A stretch of 43,192 nt of DNA, taken from the NCBI GenBank assembly GCA_964462865.1, contig CAYWZO010000011.1:1-43192 (forward strand), written 5' to 3'. Source of the DNA: Fen-1077 sp964462865 (GTDB taxonomy: Bacteria; Chloroflexota; Dehalococcoidia; Dehalococcoidales; RBG-16-60-22). Below the pieces are notes generated by a model. The model was not told where the DNA came from. It made no database searches and saw only the letters and a program-made list of their open reading frames with translations. The position numbers were made by a program, and so were the translations under genes. How positions within the stretch are numbered: the stretch's first letter is position 1; each line of letters opens with the position of its first letter. Below, piece by piece: positions 16,244 to 24,123 of this stretch.

Positions 16244-17570
16244 AGAGCCTGAAAAAGGTACGGACTGCCCCATCTGCAAAGGCGCCCGTGTTGTCCACCC
16301 CCGCCTGCCTTCCGGAAAGCCGGACTACAGCCGCACCGTGCCGTGCCGCTGTGTGAAGACCGCGGAGGCCGAAGAACGCCAGGCCCGGCTGAAGCAGTAC
16401 AGCAATCTCGGCTCGCTGGCCCGTTTCACCTTCGATAACCTGATACCGGAGGGCCGGAGCAGCCATAAGCAAATACAGGAGCGTTTTACCCGGGCTTTCC
16501 AGGCCGCCCGGGAGTTTGCCGCCGGGCCCAGGGGGTGGCTGGTGCTGGAAGGCTCCAGCGGCAGCGGCAAGACCCACCTGGCGGCGGCCATCGTCAATGA
16601 GCGCGTCCGGCAGGGTGAACCGGCTTTCTATATCACCACCCCCGACCTCCTCGACCGTATCCGCGCCTCTTTCCACCCGGAGAGCGAGATGCCTTATGAT
16701 GAGTTCTTTGAACAGGTGCGGCAGGCCCCCCTGCTGGTGCTGGACGATTTCGGCGTCCAGTCCGGCACGGCCTGGGCCAGAGAGAAACTCGACCAGCTGC
16801 TGACCTCGCGCTTTAACGCCGAGCTGCCCGCGGTCATCGTCACCAGTACCCCGGTAGCGCGGATGGAAGACCGGCTGCGCACCCGCCTCACCGACCCTCG
16901 CCTCTGCCGGGTCTTTGTCCTCGAGGAGGCGGCGGCGGAATCGACCTGCTCCTGGGCACCGGAGTTCGAGCTCCAGAAAAACATGACCTTCATCAACTAT
17001 AAACGCCGTAACGACCTGTCCAGCGAACAGCAGGACAACATGGATGCAGCTTATAGCCTGGCCTTTAATTTTGCCAAGAACCCGGAAGGTTGGATCGTCT
17101 TCATGGGCGAGACCGGCTGCGGCAAGACCCATCTGGCCGCGGCCATCGTGAACTACCGCTACGAAATGGGTAAACCGGCCCTGTTCGCGGTCGTCCCGGA
17201 CTTCCTCGACCATCTCCGCTCGGCTTTCAACCCGGAGAGCAAGGTGTCTTACGACCAGCTTTTCGAAAGCGTCAAGACGGCCCCGCTGCTGGTGTTGGAC
17301 GATTTCGGGGAGCAGTCCACCAACCCCTGGGTCAACGAGAAGCTTTATCAGCTTATTAACTACCGCTATAACAGTAGACTGCCTACAGTCATCACCACCC
17401 GTCTTTCGCTTGATGAGATAATGAAGGACGTGGATGGCTCTATAAGTTCACGTCTGGTGGACCGTCAGATAAGCGTAACCTTTAATATCATCGCGCCGGA
17501 CTATCGCACGGAAAGAAAGCCCGCCCAGAAACCGCCATCTGGCCGCGGCCGGGCCGGGAGGAATCGGTAA
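16158..17570 (+). CDS. helicase-loader-like protein with two tandem DnaC/DnaI-type AAA+ domains
   Basis: This is a 470-residue protein. A short cysteine motif comes first (CPIC near residue 36 and CRC about 27 residues later), probably a zinc site. Two homologous AAA+ domains follow. Domain 1 has Walker A GSSGSGKTHLAAAIVNE (from residue 132) and Walker B LLVLDDFGVQ. Domain 2 has Walker A GETGCGKTHLAAAIVNY (from residue 317) and Walker B LLVLDDFGEQ. Both keep a sensor-1 Ser/Thr strand and a late arginine candidate. DnaC and DnaI carry a single ATPase, so this is an internal duplication. The position behind dnaB and dnaD argues for helicase loading rather than an IS21 IstB role. The first 28 codons overlap the DnaD gene; GGAAGG precedes the ATG. 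Confidence 0.9.
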   Translation: MEHISEILKKQTRTNISRENTDTWSAADKEPEKGTDCPICKGARVVHPRLPSGKPDYSRTVPCRCVKTAEAEERQARLKQYSNLGSLARFTFDNLIPEGRSSHKQIQERFTRAFQAAREFAAGPRGWLVLEGSSGSGKTHLAAAIVNERVRQGEPAFYITTPDLLDRIRASFHPESEMPYDEFFEQVRQAPLLVLDDFGVQSGTAWAREKLDQLLTSRFNAELPAVIVTSTPVARMEDRLRTRLTDPRLCRVFVLEEAAAESTCSWAPEFELQKNMTFINYKRRNDLSSEQQDNMDAAYSLAFNFAKNPEGWIVFMGETGCGKTHLAAAIVNYRYEMGKPALFAVVPDFLDHLRSAFNPESKVSYDQLFESVKTAPLLVLDDFGEQSTNPWVNEKLYQLINYRYNSRLPTVITTRLSLDEIMKDVDGSISSRLVDRQISVTFNIIAPDYRTERKPAQKPPSGRGRAGRNR

Positions 17571-17580
17571 AGTCCGGTCC

Positions 17581-17632
17581 GTCATGGCGAGGAGCACAGC
17601 AACTTGGCAATCTCAAGCATCGGTTTGAATAA
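17581..17632. repeat. truncated, diverged copy of the palindromic repeat
   Basis: GTCATGGCGAGGAG at 17581, then TTGGCAATCTC and a CGGTTTGAATAACTCC stretch, follow the left half of the repeat at 3229 in the same order with substitutions and a deletion. The right inverted end is missing. It fills the gap between the loader gene and the GNAT gene. Confidence 0.55.
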
Positions 17633-17637
17633 CTCCT

Positions 17638-18111
17638 ATGGTAAAAATCGTAAAAGCTGAAGAGCATCATATACCCTCTATCTGCCGGCTGTGGCTGGAG
17701 TTCATGCGTTTTTCGGAGGATATCGACCCCATTTTTACCGTACGCGAGGGGGCAGAGACTGACTTTGAAAAGAAATTCCTCCACCCGCGTATGAACGATA
17801 ATAACAGCCTTGTTCTAGTGGCTCTGGACGGTGAGAAAATGGTTGCCTATTCTGTCTCGCAAATACAGGAGGATCTAAAGGTTATCAAACCTGAAATAAA
17901 GACCGCCAGCATCGTTCACTTGTTCGTTACAAAAGATTACCGCCGCCGGGGCATCGGTGAAAAAATGTACGCTGAAATGCTCAAGTGGTTTCATGCCCGG
18001 GATATTAACCGTGTTGAACTTCAGGTTATCGTCAGGAATAAATCTGCCGTTTCGTTCTGGGAAAAACACGGCTATACGGACTTCCAGAATACCTTATATA
18101 CACAGATTTAA
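17638..18111 (+). CDS. GNAT family N-acetyltransferase
   Basis: This is a 157-residue GCN5-type acetyltransferase. The acetyl-CoA pyrophosphate loop is YRRRGIGEKMYAEMLKWF (motif A, about residue 100), preceded by the strand ASIVHLFVTKD, and motif B is NKSAVSFWEKHGYTDF. The acceptor is unknown. No Shine-Dalgarno sequence precedes the ATG; the upstream bases come from the degenerate repeat. Its stop codon overlaps, tail to tail, the stop of the HoxU-like gene on the other strand. Confidence 0.88.
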   Translation: MVKIVKAEEHHIPSICRLWLEFMRFSEDIDPIFTVREGAETDFEKKFLHPRMNDNNSLVLVALDGEKMVAYSVSQIQEDLKVIKPEIKTASIVHLFVTKDYRRRGIGEKMYAEMLKWFHARDINRVELQVIVRNKSAVSFWEKHGYTDFQNTLYTQI

Positions 18112-18794
18112 CTTTTAACCTGTGGTTTTGACTTTTGACTTTTAGCTTTTAAGTTATCTGTAAACGCCAGCGCCCCGGTGGGGCAGGCGTCCACGCAGAG
18201 GCTGCATTCCAGGCACCTTTCCGCCCCGATAGGCTCGTCGGCGAAGGTGGAAAGCCTCCTCTCGAAGCCACGGTGCGCGAAGCCGAATACCCCGCTTTTC
18301 AGGTGTTTCCGGCAGGCCCACACGCAGCGCCCGCAGAGGACGCACTTGTTGGGGTCGTAGGTAAAGAGCGGATTGCTGTCGTCCACCGGCAGGTCTCTCA
18401 AGAGCGGTCGAAAGCGCTTCGGTTTCAGCGGGCATTTCAGCACTTTAGCTATTTTCTGGAGCTCGCAGGCGCCATTGGCGTTACAGTGAGCGCAGTCCAG
18501 TGCGTGCGAGGCCATCAGCAGTTCGAAGCCGGTGCGCGCCAGCGCTAAAGCCTTTTCTCCCTTTGTGTTGACCACCATCCCTTCGGCGACTGGCTCGGTG
18601 CAGGCTGTGACGGGGTTCTGCCGCCCCTCTATTTCCACCCAGCAGAGGCGGCAGGCCGCCTCCGGCTCTGTTTTATCCCGCAGGGCGCACAGGTTGGGGA
18701 TATAGACTCCGTTGTCCAGGGCAGCCCACAGTAGCTTATCGCCGGTTGGGGCAGTTATCTTTTCACCGTTAATTATCAGCGAAACGGTCTTCAT
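18108..18794 (-). CDS. HoxU/NuoG-N-terminal-like iron-sulfur subunit
   Basis: This is a 228-residue electron-transfer subunit. An N-terminal plant-type [2Fe-2S] domain carries NLCALRDK, ACRLCWVE and TACTEP. A His-Cys [4Fe-4S] motif follows (HALDCAHCNANGACELQ), then a 2x[4Fe-4S] ferredoxin domain (CVLCGRCVWACRKH, CLECSLCVDACPTGA). This is the layout of HoxU and of the N-terminus of NuoG and [FeFe] hydrogenase HydA, but no catalytic domain follows. The start is ATG 18794, sharing ATGA with the NuoF-like stop. The C-terminus is a short low-complexity tail (KAKSQKSKPQVKS) from a repetitive sequence. It would receive electrons from the NuoF subunit. Confidence 0.88.
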   Translation of the reverse strand: MKTVSLIINGEKITAPTGDKLLWAALDNGVYIPNLCALRDKTEPEAACRLCWVEIEGRQNPVTACTEPVAEGMVVNTKGEKALALARTGFELLMASHALDCAHCNANGACELQKIAKVLKCPLKPKRFRPLLRDLPVDDSNPLFTYDPNKCVLCGRCVWACRKHLKSGVFGFAHRGFERRLSTFADEPIGAERCLECSLCVDACPTGALAFTDNLKAKSQKSKPQVKS

Positions 18795-20698
18795 GATTTC
18801 GGGACCTCGCTCGGCGGGGAAAGCTTGACGATGGCGTTGTACTGCACCGGGCAGGCTTTGAGGCAGGTGCCGCACTTGACGCACTTTTCCTGGTCGATGA
18901 CCTTGATGCGCTTTTTATTGGGGCTGATGGCCTCCACCGTGCAGCTGCCGATGCACGCGTCGCAGGAGCGCTCGCACTTGTCCGGCAGGATATAGTAAGC
19001 GATAAGGGGCATGCACATCAGCGCCGGGCATCTGCCCAGCAGTACGTGTTCTTCGTACTCTTTACGGAAATAGCGCAGGGTGGTGAGAATCGGGTTGGGC
19101 GCCGTCCGTCCCAGGGCGCAGAGCGAGCCTGCCCTGACCTCGTTGGCCAGGTGTTCCAGATTATCCAGGTCTTCGATTTTGCCCCTGCCGAAGGTGAACT
19201 CGGTCAGGACTTCCAGCATCTGCTTCGTCCCCAGGCGGCAGAAGGTGCACTTGCCGCAGGACTCCCGCTGGGTGAACTCCAGGAAGTAGCGGGCAATCTC
19301 CACCATGCAGTCGTCCTCGTCAAGCACCACCATCCCTCCCGAGCCCATGATAGCTCCGGCCTCTTGAAGGGAATCAAAGTTGACCGGCAGGTCGAGGGCG
19401 GACTCGGGGAGGCAGCCGCCGGAAGGGCCGCCTATCTGGACGGCCTTGAAGCGCTTGCCGCCGGGGATGCCGCTGCCGACGTCGTAGATAATCTGGCGCA
19501 GGGTGGTGCCCATGGGCACTTCCACCAGGCCGGTGTTGACGATTTTCCCCGCCAGGGCGAAGACGGCGGTGCCCGGGCTGGCTTTGGTCCCGATGCCTGT
19601 GAACCATGCCGCGCCGTTATTGATAATATGGCGCACGTAAGCCAGCGTCTTGACGTTATTGACCAGAGTGGGACGGCCGTGCAGCCCGTGGGTGGAAGGG
19701 TAAGGCGGGCGGTGCCGCGGCAGGCCGGCGTGCCCTTCCAGCGAGGCGATTAAAGCCGTTTCCTCCCCGCAGACGAAGGCGCCGGAACCCTGGAAAAGGG
19801 TGATATCAAAGCTGAAATCACTCCCCAGGACGTGCTTGCCGAGGAAACTTAGTTTCTTCGCCTGTTGGAGAGCGACTTCCAGTCGTGCCACGGCCAGAGG
19901 ATACTCGGCGCGGACGTAGATATAACCCTGATGCGCGCCGATGGCGTACCCGGCAATGAGCATCCCTTCGATGACGGCATGGGGGTCGCTTTCCAGTATG
20001 GAACGGTCCATGAAAGCGCCGGGGTCGCCCTCGTCGGCGTTGCAGATGACGTATTTGCTTTTCCCCGAGGCCTGGTGGCAGAAGCGCCACTTCTGCCCGG
20101 TGGCGAAGCCGGCCCCGCCCCGTCCTCTTAGCCCCGATTTTTCTATTTCCTTGATAATGTTTTCCGGCGGCATGTCGAGCGCCTTAGCTAAAGCGCCGTA
20201 GCCGCCCCCGGCGATGTACTGCTCGATGCTGGTGGGGTCGATATGGCCGCAGTTTTTCAGGATTATTTTCTGCTCGTATTGCGCGCGCGGGAAGTCCTGG
20301 AAGCTGGGGAGGATATCGCTCGGCTCCAGGGCGGCCAGGACGAACTCCGGGCACGGGTTGTCCCCGAGGATGTATTCGTTGACCAGCCTTTCGGCGATAA
20401 CCGGGTTGACGTGGGCGTAGCAGACGGGTGGGGCGCCGGGTTTATAGATAATCACCAGCGGCTCGGCATAGCAGTGCCCCATGCAGCCCACCTCGACTAC
20501 CGGGCAGTCAAGGTCATGCTTCTTGACCTCATCCTGGAAAGCCCGGAGCACTTCCAGAGCGCCGGCGGCGCGGCCGCAGGTAGCTGTCCCGACCGTGATG
20601 ACCGGCCGGTCGTGGTTGAGCTTCGTCCAGCGCGCGGCGGCGCGTTCTTTTATCTCTTTATAAACAGCGGCGACCGCTGGCCGTTCATTTACCTTCAC
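18791..20698 (-). CDS. nuoF: NuoF/HndC-like NADH-oxidising flavoprotein subunit
   Basis: This is a 635-residue FMN and Fe-S subunit that takes electrons from NAD(P)H. An N-terminal thioredoxin-like [2Fe-2S] domain (TATCGRAAGA, GCMGHC) precedes the core. The core has the FMN/NADH motifs GLRGRGGAGFATGQKW, CNADEGDPGAFMDR and CGEETALIASLEG, an SLBB region and the N3-type [4Fe-4S] site ESCGKCTFC with a later Cys. A C-terminal 2x[4Fe-4S] domain follows (CERSCDACIGSC, CVKCGTCLKACP). This matches HydB/HndC of NAD(P)-linked hydrogenases and formate dehydrogenases rather than complex I NuoF. The GTG at 20698 is chosen; longer readings run through nuoE. It overlaps nuoE by 14 bases. Confidence 0.92.
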   Translation of the reverse strand: MKVNERPAVAAVYKEIKERAAARWTKLNHDRPVITVGTATCGRAAGALEVLRAFQDEVKKHDLDCPVVEVGCMGHCYAEPLVIIYKPGAPPVCYAHVNPVIAERLVNEYILGDNPCPEFVLAALEPSDILPSFQDFPRAQYEQKIILKNCGHIDPTSIEQYIAGGGYGALAKALDMPPENIIKEIEKSGLRGRGGAGFATGQKWRFCHQASGKSKYVICNADEGDPGAFMDRSILESDPHAVIEGMLIAGYAIGAHQGYIYVRAEYPLAVARLEVALQQAKKLSFLGKHVLGSDFSFDITLFQGSGAFVCGEETALIASLEGHAGLPRHRPPYPSTHGLHGRPTLVNNVKTLAYVRHIINNGAAWFTGIGTKASPGTAVFALAGKIVNTGLVEVPMGTTLRQIIYDVGSGIPGGKRFKAVQIGGPSGGCLPESALDLPVNFDSLQEAGAIMGSGGMVVLDEDDCMVEIARYFLEFTQRESCGKCTFCRLGTKQMLEVLTEFTFGRGKIEDLDNLEHLANEVRAGSLCALGRTAPNPILTTLRYFRKEYEEHVLLGRCPALMCMPLIAYYILPDKCERSCDACIGSCTVEAISPNKKRIKVIDQEKCVKCGTCLKACPVQYNAIVKLSPPSEVPKS

Positions 20699-21221
20699 TT
20701 TTTTCTTTGCCCTTCGTTTCACGCTCGCGCTCGAAGGCAAGCAGCAGACCGTCGACCTTGGTCGGTTCGACCTGGGCCTCCGGCTTGCCATCCACCACGG
20801 TCACCGGGGCCATGGTGCAGCAGCCCACGCAGGCAACGGTGTCCAGGTCGAACTCGCGGTCGGCGGTGGTCTCCCGGGGGCCGATATTGAGACGCCGTTT
20901 CCAGGCGTCCAGGGTGATGTAACCGCCTTTCATGTGGCAGGCGGTGCCCAGGCAGACCTTTATCGAATGGCGGCCCGGCGGATTGAGCCGGAACTGGTTA
21001 TAAAATGTGACTACTTCGTAAACGTCGATCGCGGGCAGGTTCAGGTATTCAGCGATACCGGTCATGGCCTGACGCGGCAGGTAGCCCAGCCTCTCCTGGA
21101 CTTGCTGCAGGATGGGAATCAGGTTTTCTCTTTTCCGGCGGAAACGGCTCAATACCTTACCGGTGGCCTGTTTGATCTGTTCCTGTTCTTCGGTTGTTTT
21201 TACGTATTCCGGTACCGCCAT
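20685..21221 (-). CDS. nuoE: NuoE-like [2Fe-2S] subunit
   Basis: This is a 178-residue thioredoxin-like ferredoxin subunit (24 kDa family). The N-terminal helical bundle contains ILQQVQERLGYLPRQAM. The cluster ligands are CLGTACHMKG and ACVGCCTMAP, the normal C-x4-C and C-x3-C pairs. The C-terminal 15 residues are charged. It is the first gene of the nuoE-nuoF-hoxU series, with AGGAGAG eight bases before ATG 21221 and a promoter just upstream. It would form the NADH-dehydrogenase head with the next two products. Confidence 0.93.
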   Translation of the reverse strand: MAVPEYVKTTEEQEQIKQATGKVLSRFRRKRENLIPILQQVQERLGYLPRQAMTGIAEYLNLPAIDVYEVVTFYNQFRLNPPGRHSIKVCLGTACHMKGGYITLDAWKRRLNIGPRETTADREFDLDTVACVGCCTMAPVTVVDGKPEAQVEPTKVDGLLLAFERERETKGKEKSEGK

Positions 21222-21242
21222 TTGGGTTTCTCTCCTGCTTCA

Positions 21243-21271
21243 ATTCTGGCGAAGCTGGCTGCTTTTGTCAA
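21243..21271 (-). promoter_or_regulatory. probable promoter of the nuoEF-hoxU-like operon
   Basis: On the minus strand, TTGACA (21271-21266) and CAGAAT (21248-21243) are separated by 17 bases. The start would be near 21236, leaving a short leader with AGGAGAG before the nuoE ATG. Confidence 0.5.
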
Positions 21272-21389
21272 GGAATAGGCTCGAACAGGCCGATATTGAT
21301 TTTACGTTTACAGGTCAAGCCTGTTAATTTACGCTTTTGTTACGGGTTACCGGTTAGAATTCAGGTACCTGAAAATGGGGGGACTCTGC

Positions 21390-23444
21390 GTGGGTATGAA
21401 TAACCGGAAGCGGTGCCGGGGAGCCGTTGGTTGCCTGATAGTAGCCGGGCTTCTCTGGTTGACCGCTGGCGGCAGCGCCGTTACGGCCGGTACCGCCTGG
21501 ACACAGACCAGCCGGACGGACTTCGAATCCGGGACACTTATGTATCTCGATGCCTCCAGTAGCCCGGGGGACGTCAGGCTCGGCGTGGCCGGTGTGAACT
21601 ATCTTTACGCCTTTCGTGGTTATAATCAAAAGACGTTCTGGAGATATGACCTGGCCGCGAATGCCTGGACGGCGCTGGCTAATGCGCCGGACAGGGTAAA
21701 ATGGGGCGGCTCCCTCGCTTACGACGACGGCGATTATATCTATGCTTTTCGGGGGAACAACTCCAGCAATTTCTGGAGGTATAGCATTTCCGCTAATAGC
21801 TGGGCGGTGATGGCCGGGGCTCCTGGCACGGTAGGCGAGGGAGGGGCGCTGACATATAACAACGGGTATATTTATGCTTTACGCGGTAATGATACGAAGG
21901 ATTTCTGGCGGTATGATATTTTTGCCAATACTTGGACGTCCCGGGCCAGCACTGCCGAAAATATCCTGAAAGGCGGTACCCTTACCAGTGATGGCGGTAA
22001 TTATATCTATTCCTTCCAATGCGAGACCACCCGGGCCTTCTGGCGTTATGATATCGCGGCAGACAGCTGGACGCTGCTGGCCGATGTGCCGGAGATATTG
22101 GGAGCCGGGGCTGCCCTTGCCTATGACGGCAGCCGGTATATCTACGCCCAGCGCGGAGGGTACAAGGATGATTTCTGGCGCTATGACACCGTGACAGATG
22201 CATGGTCATTTAAAGCCGATATCCCCAGTGTGGTGGGGTGGGGTGGTGCCCTGGCTTTTGACGGTGGCAGCTATGTCTATGCCCTGGCCGGTGGCTATAC
22301 CCAGCAGTTCTGGCGCTATGACATCGCCGCGGATGCGTGGGAGTGGCGTACCAGTACGCCGTGCTCGGTGTCTTACGGTGGGGCGCTGGTGAGGGGTGGC
22401 GCCACCTATTATGCCTCCGGTGAATTGACCTCTGCCCCGCACGATACGGGCTATAACGCCGATTTTGGTACCGTGTCATGGTCGGTAACCCTGCCGCCGG
22501 GCACGACCGTGAAATTCAAGGTGGCCGCCAATAATGATAACGCGACCTGGGACTTTAAAGGCCCCGACGGCGCTGCGGGCACCTACTATACAACCAGCGG
22601 CACCGCAGTCTGGCCCGGCCACGATGGCGGCCAGTATATAAAGTACAAGGCCTATTTCAGTACAACGGATATCGAGTTAACACCGGTCTTGCATGACGTT
22701 ACGATAGCCTATAGCCAGCAGATACTTCTGCCCAGCGTTGTCACCGAGGAAGCGTCGCCGGTGGAGGAAACAACCGCCACCCTGCATGGAGCAGTGGCTG
22801 ATGATGGCGGCGAGACCTGCCAGTACCGCTTTCAGTACGGGACAGCGCCGGGTAATTATACGGCAGATACCGGCTGGAACGGTAACGTAACTACCGGAGA
22901 GTCTTTCAGCGTGCCCATTAGTGGCCTTGGTAAGGGCACCAAGTATTATTACCGGGCGCAGGTGAAAAACAGCACCGGTACGGGCAGCGGTGGGGAGCTT
23001 TCCTTGCTGACCAAGCCCGATGCGCCTGTGGCTGGCACTTTTAAAGCCACGGCCGTCAGTAATACGCAGATTAATCTGACCTGGATTAAAGGCGAGGGTG
23101 CCCAGCGGACGATGGTGCGCCGCGGCACGGCGGGCTACCCGGCGGATATCAACGACGGCGCTCTGGTCTACTTCGATACCGGCACGAGTGTGGCCGATAC
23201 TGGCCTGTCACCGGCAACAACTTATTATTACAGCGCCTGGTCAGAAGTAACCGGCAGCCAGCAGTGGTCGAACAGCAGTCAGGCCGCCACCGCTACTACA
23301 AACGCAGGGCCACCGATGGCCGTAGGCGGTGTGGTCTTTAGGGCCAATAAGGCAGTGGTAATGGCACCCTGGCTGGGTATGGCGTTGCTGCTGCTGGCCG
23401 GGGGTGGTGCCGGGGTGGGATGGTGGAAAAAGGTCAGGAGATAG
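21390..23444 (+). CDS. exported Kelch-like beta-propeller and fibronectin III protein with C-terminal membrane anchor
   Basis: This is a predicted surface protein of about 684 aa. A signal peptide (basic start, then AVGCLIVAGLLWLTAGG) is followed by six repeats of about 47 residues, each with YxYAxRG...FWRYD...W, likely a six-bladed propeller (about 65-350). A beta-rich segment and two fibronectin III-like domains (about 445-650) come next. The last 40 residues have VGGVVFRANKAVV, then APWLGMALLLLAGGG as a membrane helix and a basic WWKKVRR end, typical of a C-terminal anchor. A G-run at 21377-21383 favours GTG 21390 over ATG 21375 or ATG 21396. The function (adhesion or carbohydrate binding) is not determined. 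Confidence 0.85.
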   Translation: MGMNNRKRCRGAVGCLIVAGLLWLTAGGSAVTAGTAWTQTSRTDFESGTLMYLDASSSPGDVRLGVAGVNYLYAFRGYNQKTFWRYDLAANAWTALANAPDRVKWGGSLAYDDGDYIYAFRGNNSSNFWRYSISANSWAVMAGAPGTVGEGGALTYNNGYIYALRGNDTKDFWRYDIFANTWTSRASTAENILKGGTLTSDGGNYIYSFQCETTRAFWRYDIAADSWTLLADVPEILGAGAALAYDGSRYIYAQRGGYKDDFWRYDTVTDAWSFKADIPSVVGWGGALAFDGGSYVYALAGGYTQQFWRYDIAADAWEWRTSTPCSVSYGGALVRGGATYYASGELTSAPHDTGYNADFGTVSWSVTLPPGTTVKFKVAANNDNATWDFKGPDGAAGTYYTTSGTAVWPGHDGGQYIKYKAYFSTTDIELTPVLHDVTIAYSQQILLPSVVTEEASPVEETTATLHGAVADDGGETCQYRFQYGTAPGNYTADTGWNGNVTTGESFSVPISGLGKGTKYYYRAQVKNSTGTGSGGELSLLTKPDAPVAGTFKATAVSNTQINLTWIKGEGAQRTMVRRGTAGYPADINDGALVYFDTGTSVADTGLSPATTYYYSAWSEVTGSQQWSNSSQAATATTNAGPPMAVGGVVFRANKAVVMAPWLGMALLLLAGGGAGVGWWKKVRR

Positions 23445-23472
23445 GCTTCAGAACGCTGGTTGGCGGTGGCGT

Positions 23473-24123
23473 TCAGGCCCTTTCACCGAATATTTTGCTG
23501 CCGAGGCGTATAATGTTGGCACCTTCTTCCAGAGCAATCCGGTAGGAATCCGTCATCCCCATCGAAAGATATTTCATTTCCACGTTCGGCAGGGCCAGCC
23601 TTTTTATCCTGTCAAAGAGATTTTTTATTTCACGGAAAAAAGGCCGGTACTCCTCCGGATGACTGACCGTGGGACCCATCGTCATCAGGCCCGACAGACG
23701 AACATTGCGAAGAATGGACATACTGGAAGCCAGCGCCACGGCGTTTTCCGGGTAAACTCCTGATTTCTGCGGTTCGCGGCCGCTGTTGATTTCAATCAGC
23801 GCCGGCATTACCTTGCCGATTTGAGCGCAGCGTTTATCGATTTCAGCGGCGATTTCCGGGGAATCCACCGTCTCTATCATGTCGAATAACGCGACGGATT
23901 TTTTAACTTTGTTTTTCTGGAGATGCCCGATAAAATGCCATTCGGCGTTATGGCCGATTATCTGGTAGGCTTTTTCAGCTTCCTGGACGTAGTTTTCCCC
24001 GATGATTTTGATACCAGCGGCTATAGCTTCCAGGATTTCCCGGGGTTCTCTGGCCTTGGCGGCGGCAACGAGACTGACGCCCTCCGGCAGTTCCGCCAGT
24101 ACCTCTCTGACTCGCTGTTTAAT
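23473..24123 (-). CDS. YggS/PLPBP family PLP-binding protein with likely ATT start
   Basis: Members of this family bind PLP and keep vitamin B6 and amino acid pools in balance. The open frame gives 216 residues from ATT 24123, the normal family length. It includes VAAAKAREP with the PLP-binding lysine at about residue 22, GENYVQEAEKAY, WHFIGHLQKNKV, EINSGREPQKSG, GLMTMGP, LSMGMTDSYRIALEEGA and LGSKIFGER. No ATG, GTG or TTG exists in frame upstream of the lysine; the first ATG (23880) would remove the PLP site. The ATT overlaps the lipoprotein stop as ATTAA, and AGGAG and GAGG lie upstream, so coupled initiation at ATT is my reading. A point mutation of ATG is the alternative. Confidence 0.8.
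   Translation of the reverse strand: MKQRVREVLAELPEGVSLVAAAKAREPREILEAIAAGIKIIGENYVQEAEKAYQIIGHNAEWHFIGHLQKNKVKKSVALFDMIETVDSPEIAAEIDKRCAQIGKVMPALIEINSGREPQKSGVYPENAVALASSMSILRNVRLSGLMTMGPTVSHPEEYRPFFREIKNLFDRIKRLALPNVEMKYLSMGMTDSYRIALEEGANIIRLGSKIFGERA

Noticed and set aside
16206..17213. A 335-codon minus-strand open frame
   Set aside because: It is antisense to the tandem ATPase gene, with no recognisable domain.
16158..17570. IS21 IstB ATPase, i.e. a mobile element
   Set aside because: The DnaC-like domain is shared with IstB, but there is no IstA, no terminal repeats, and the gene overlaps a DnaD-domain gene behind dnaB.
23473..23880. A truncated YggS pseudogene beginning at ATG 23880
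   Set aside because: The missing N-terminal third is present in the same frame upstream; only the start codon is unusual.
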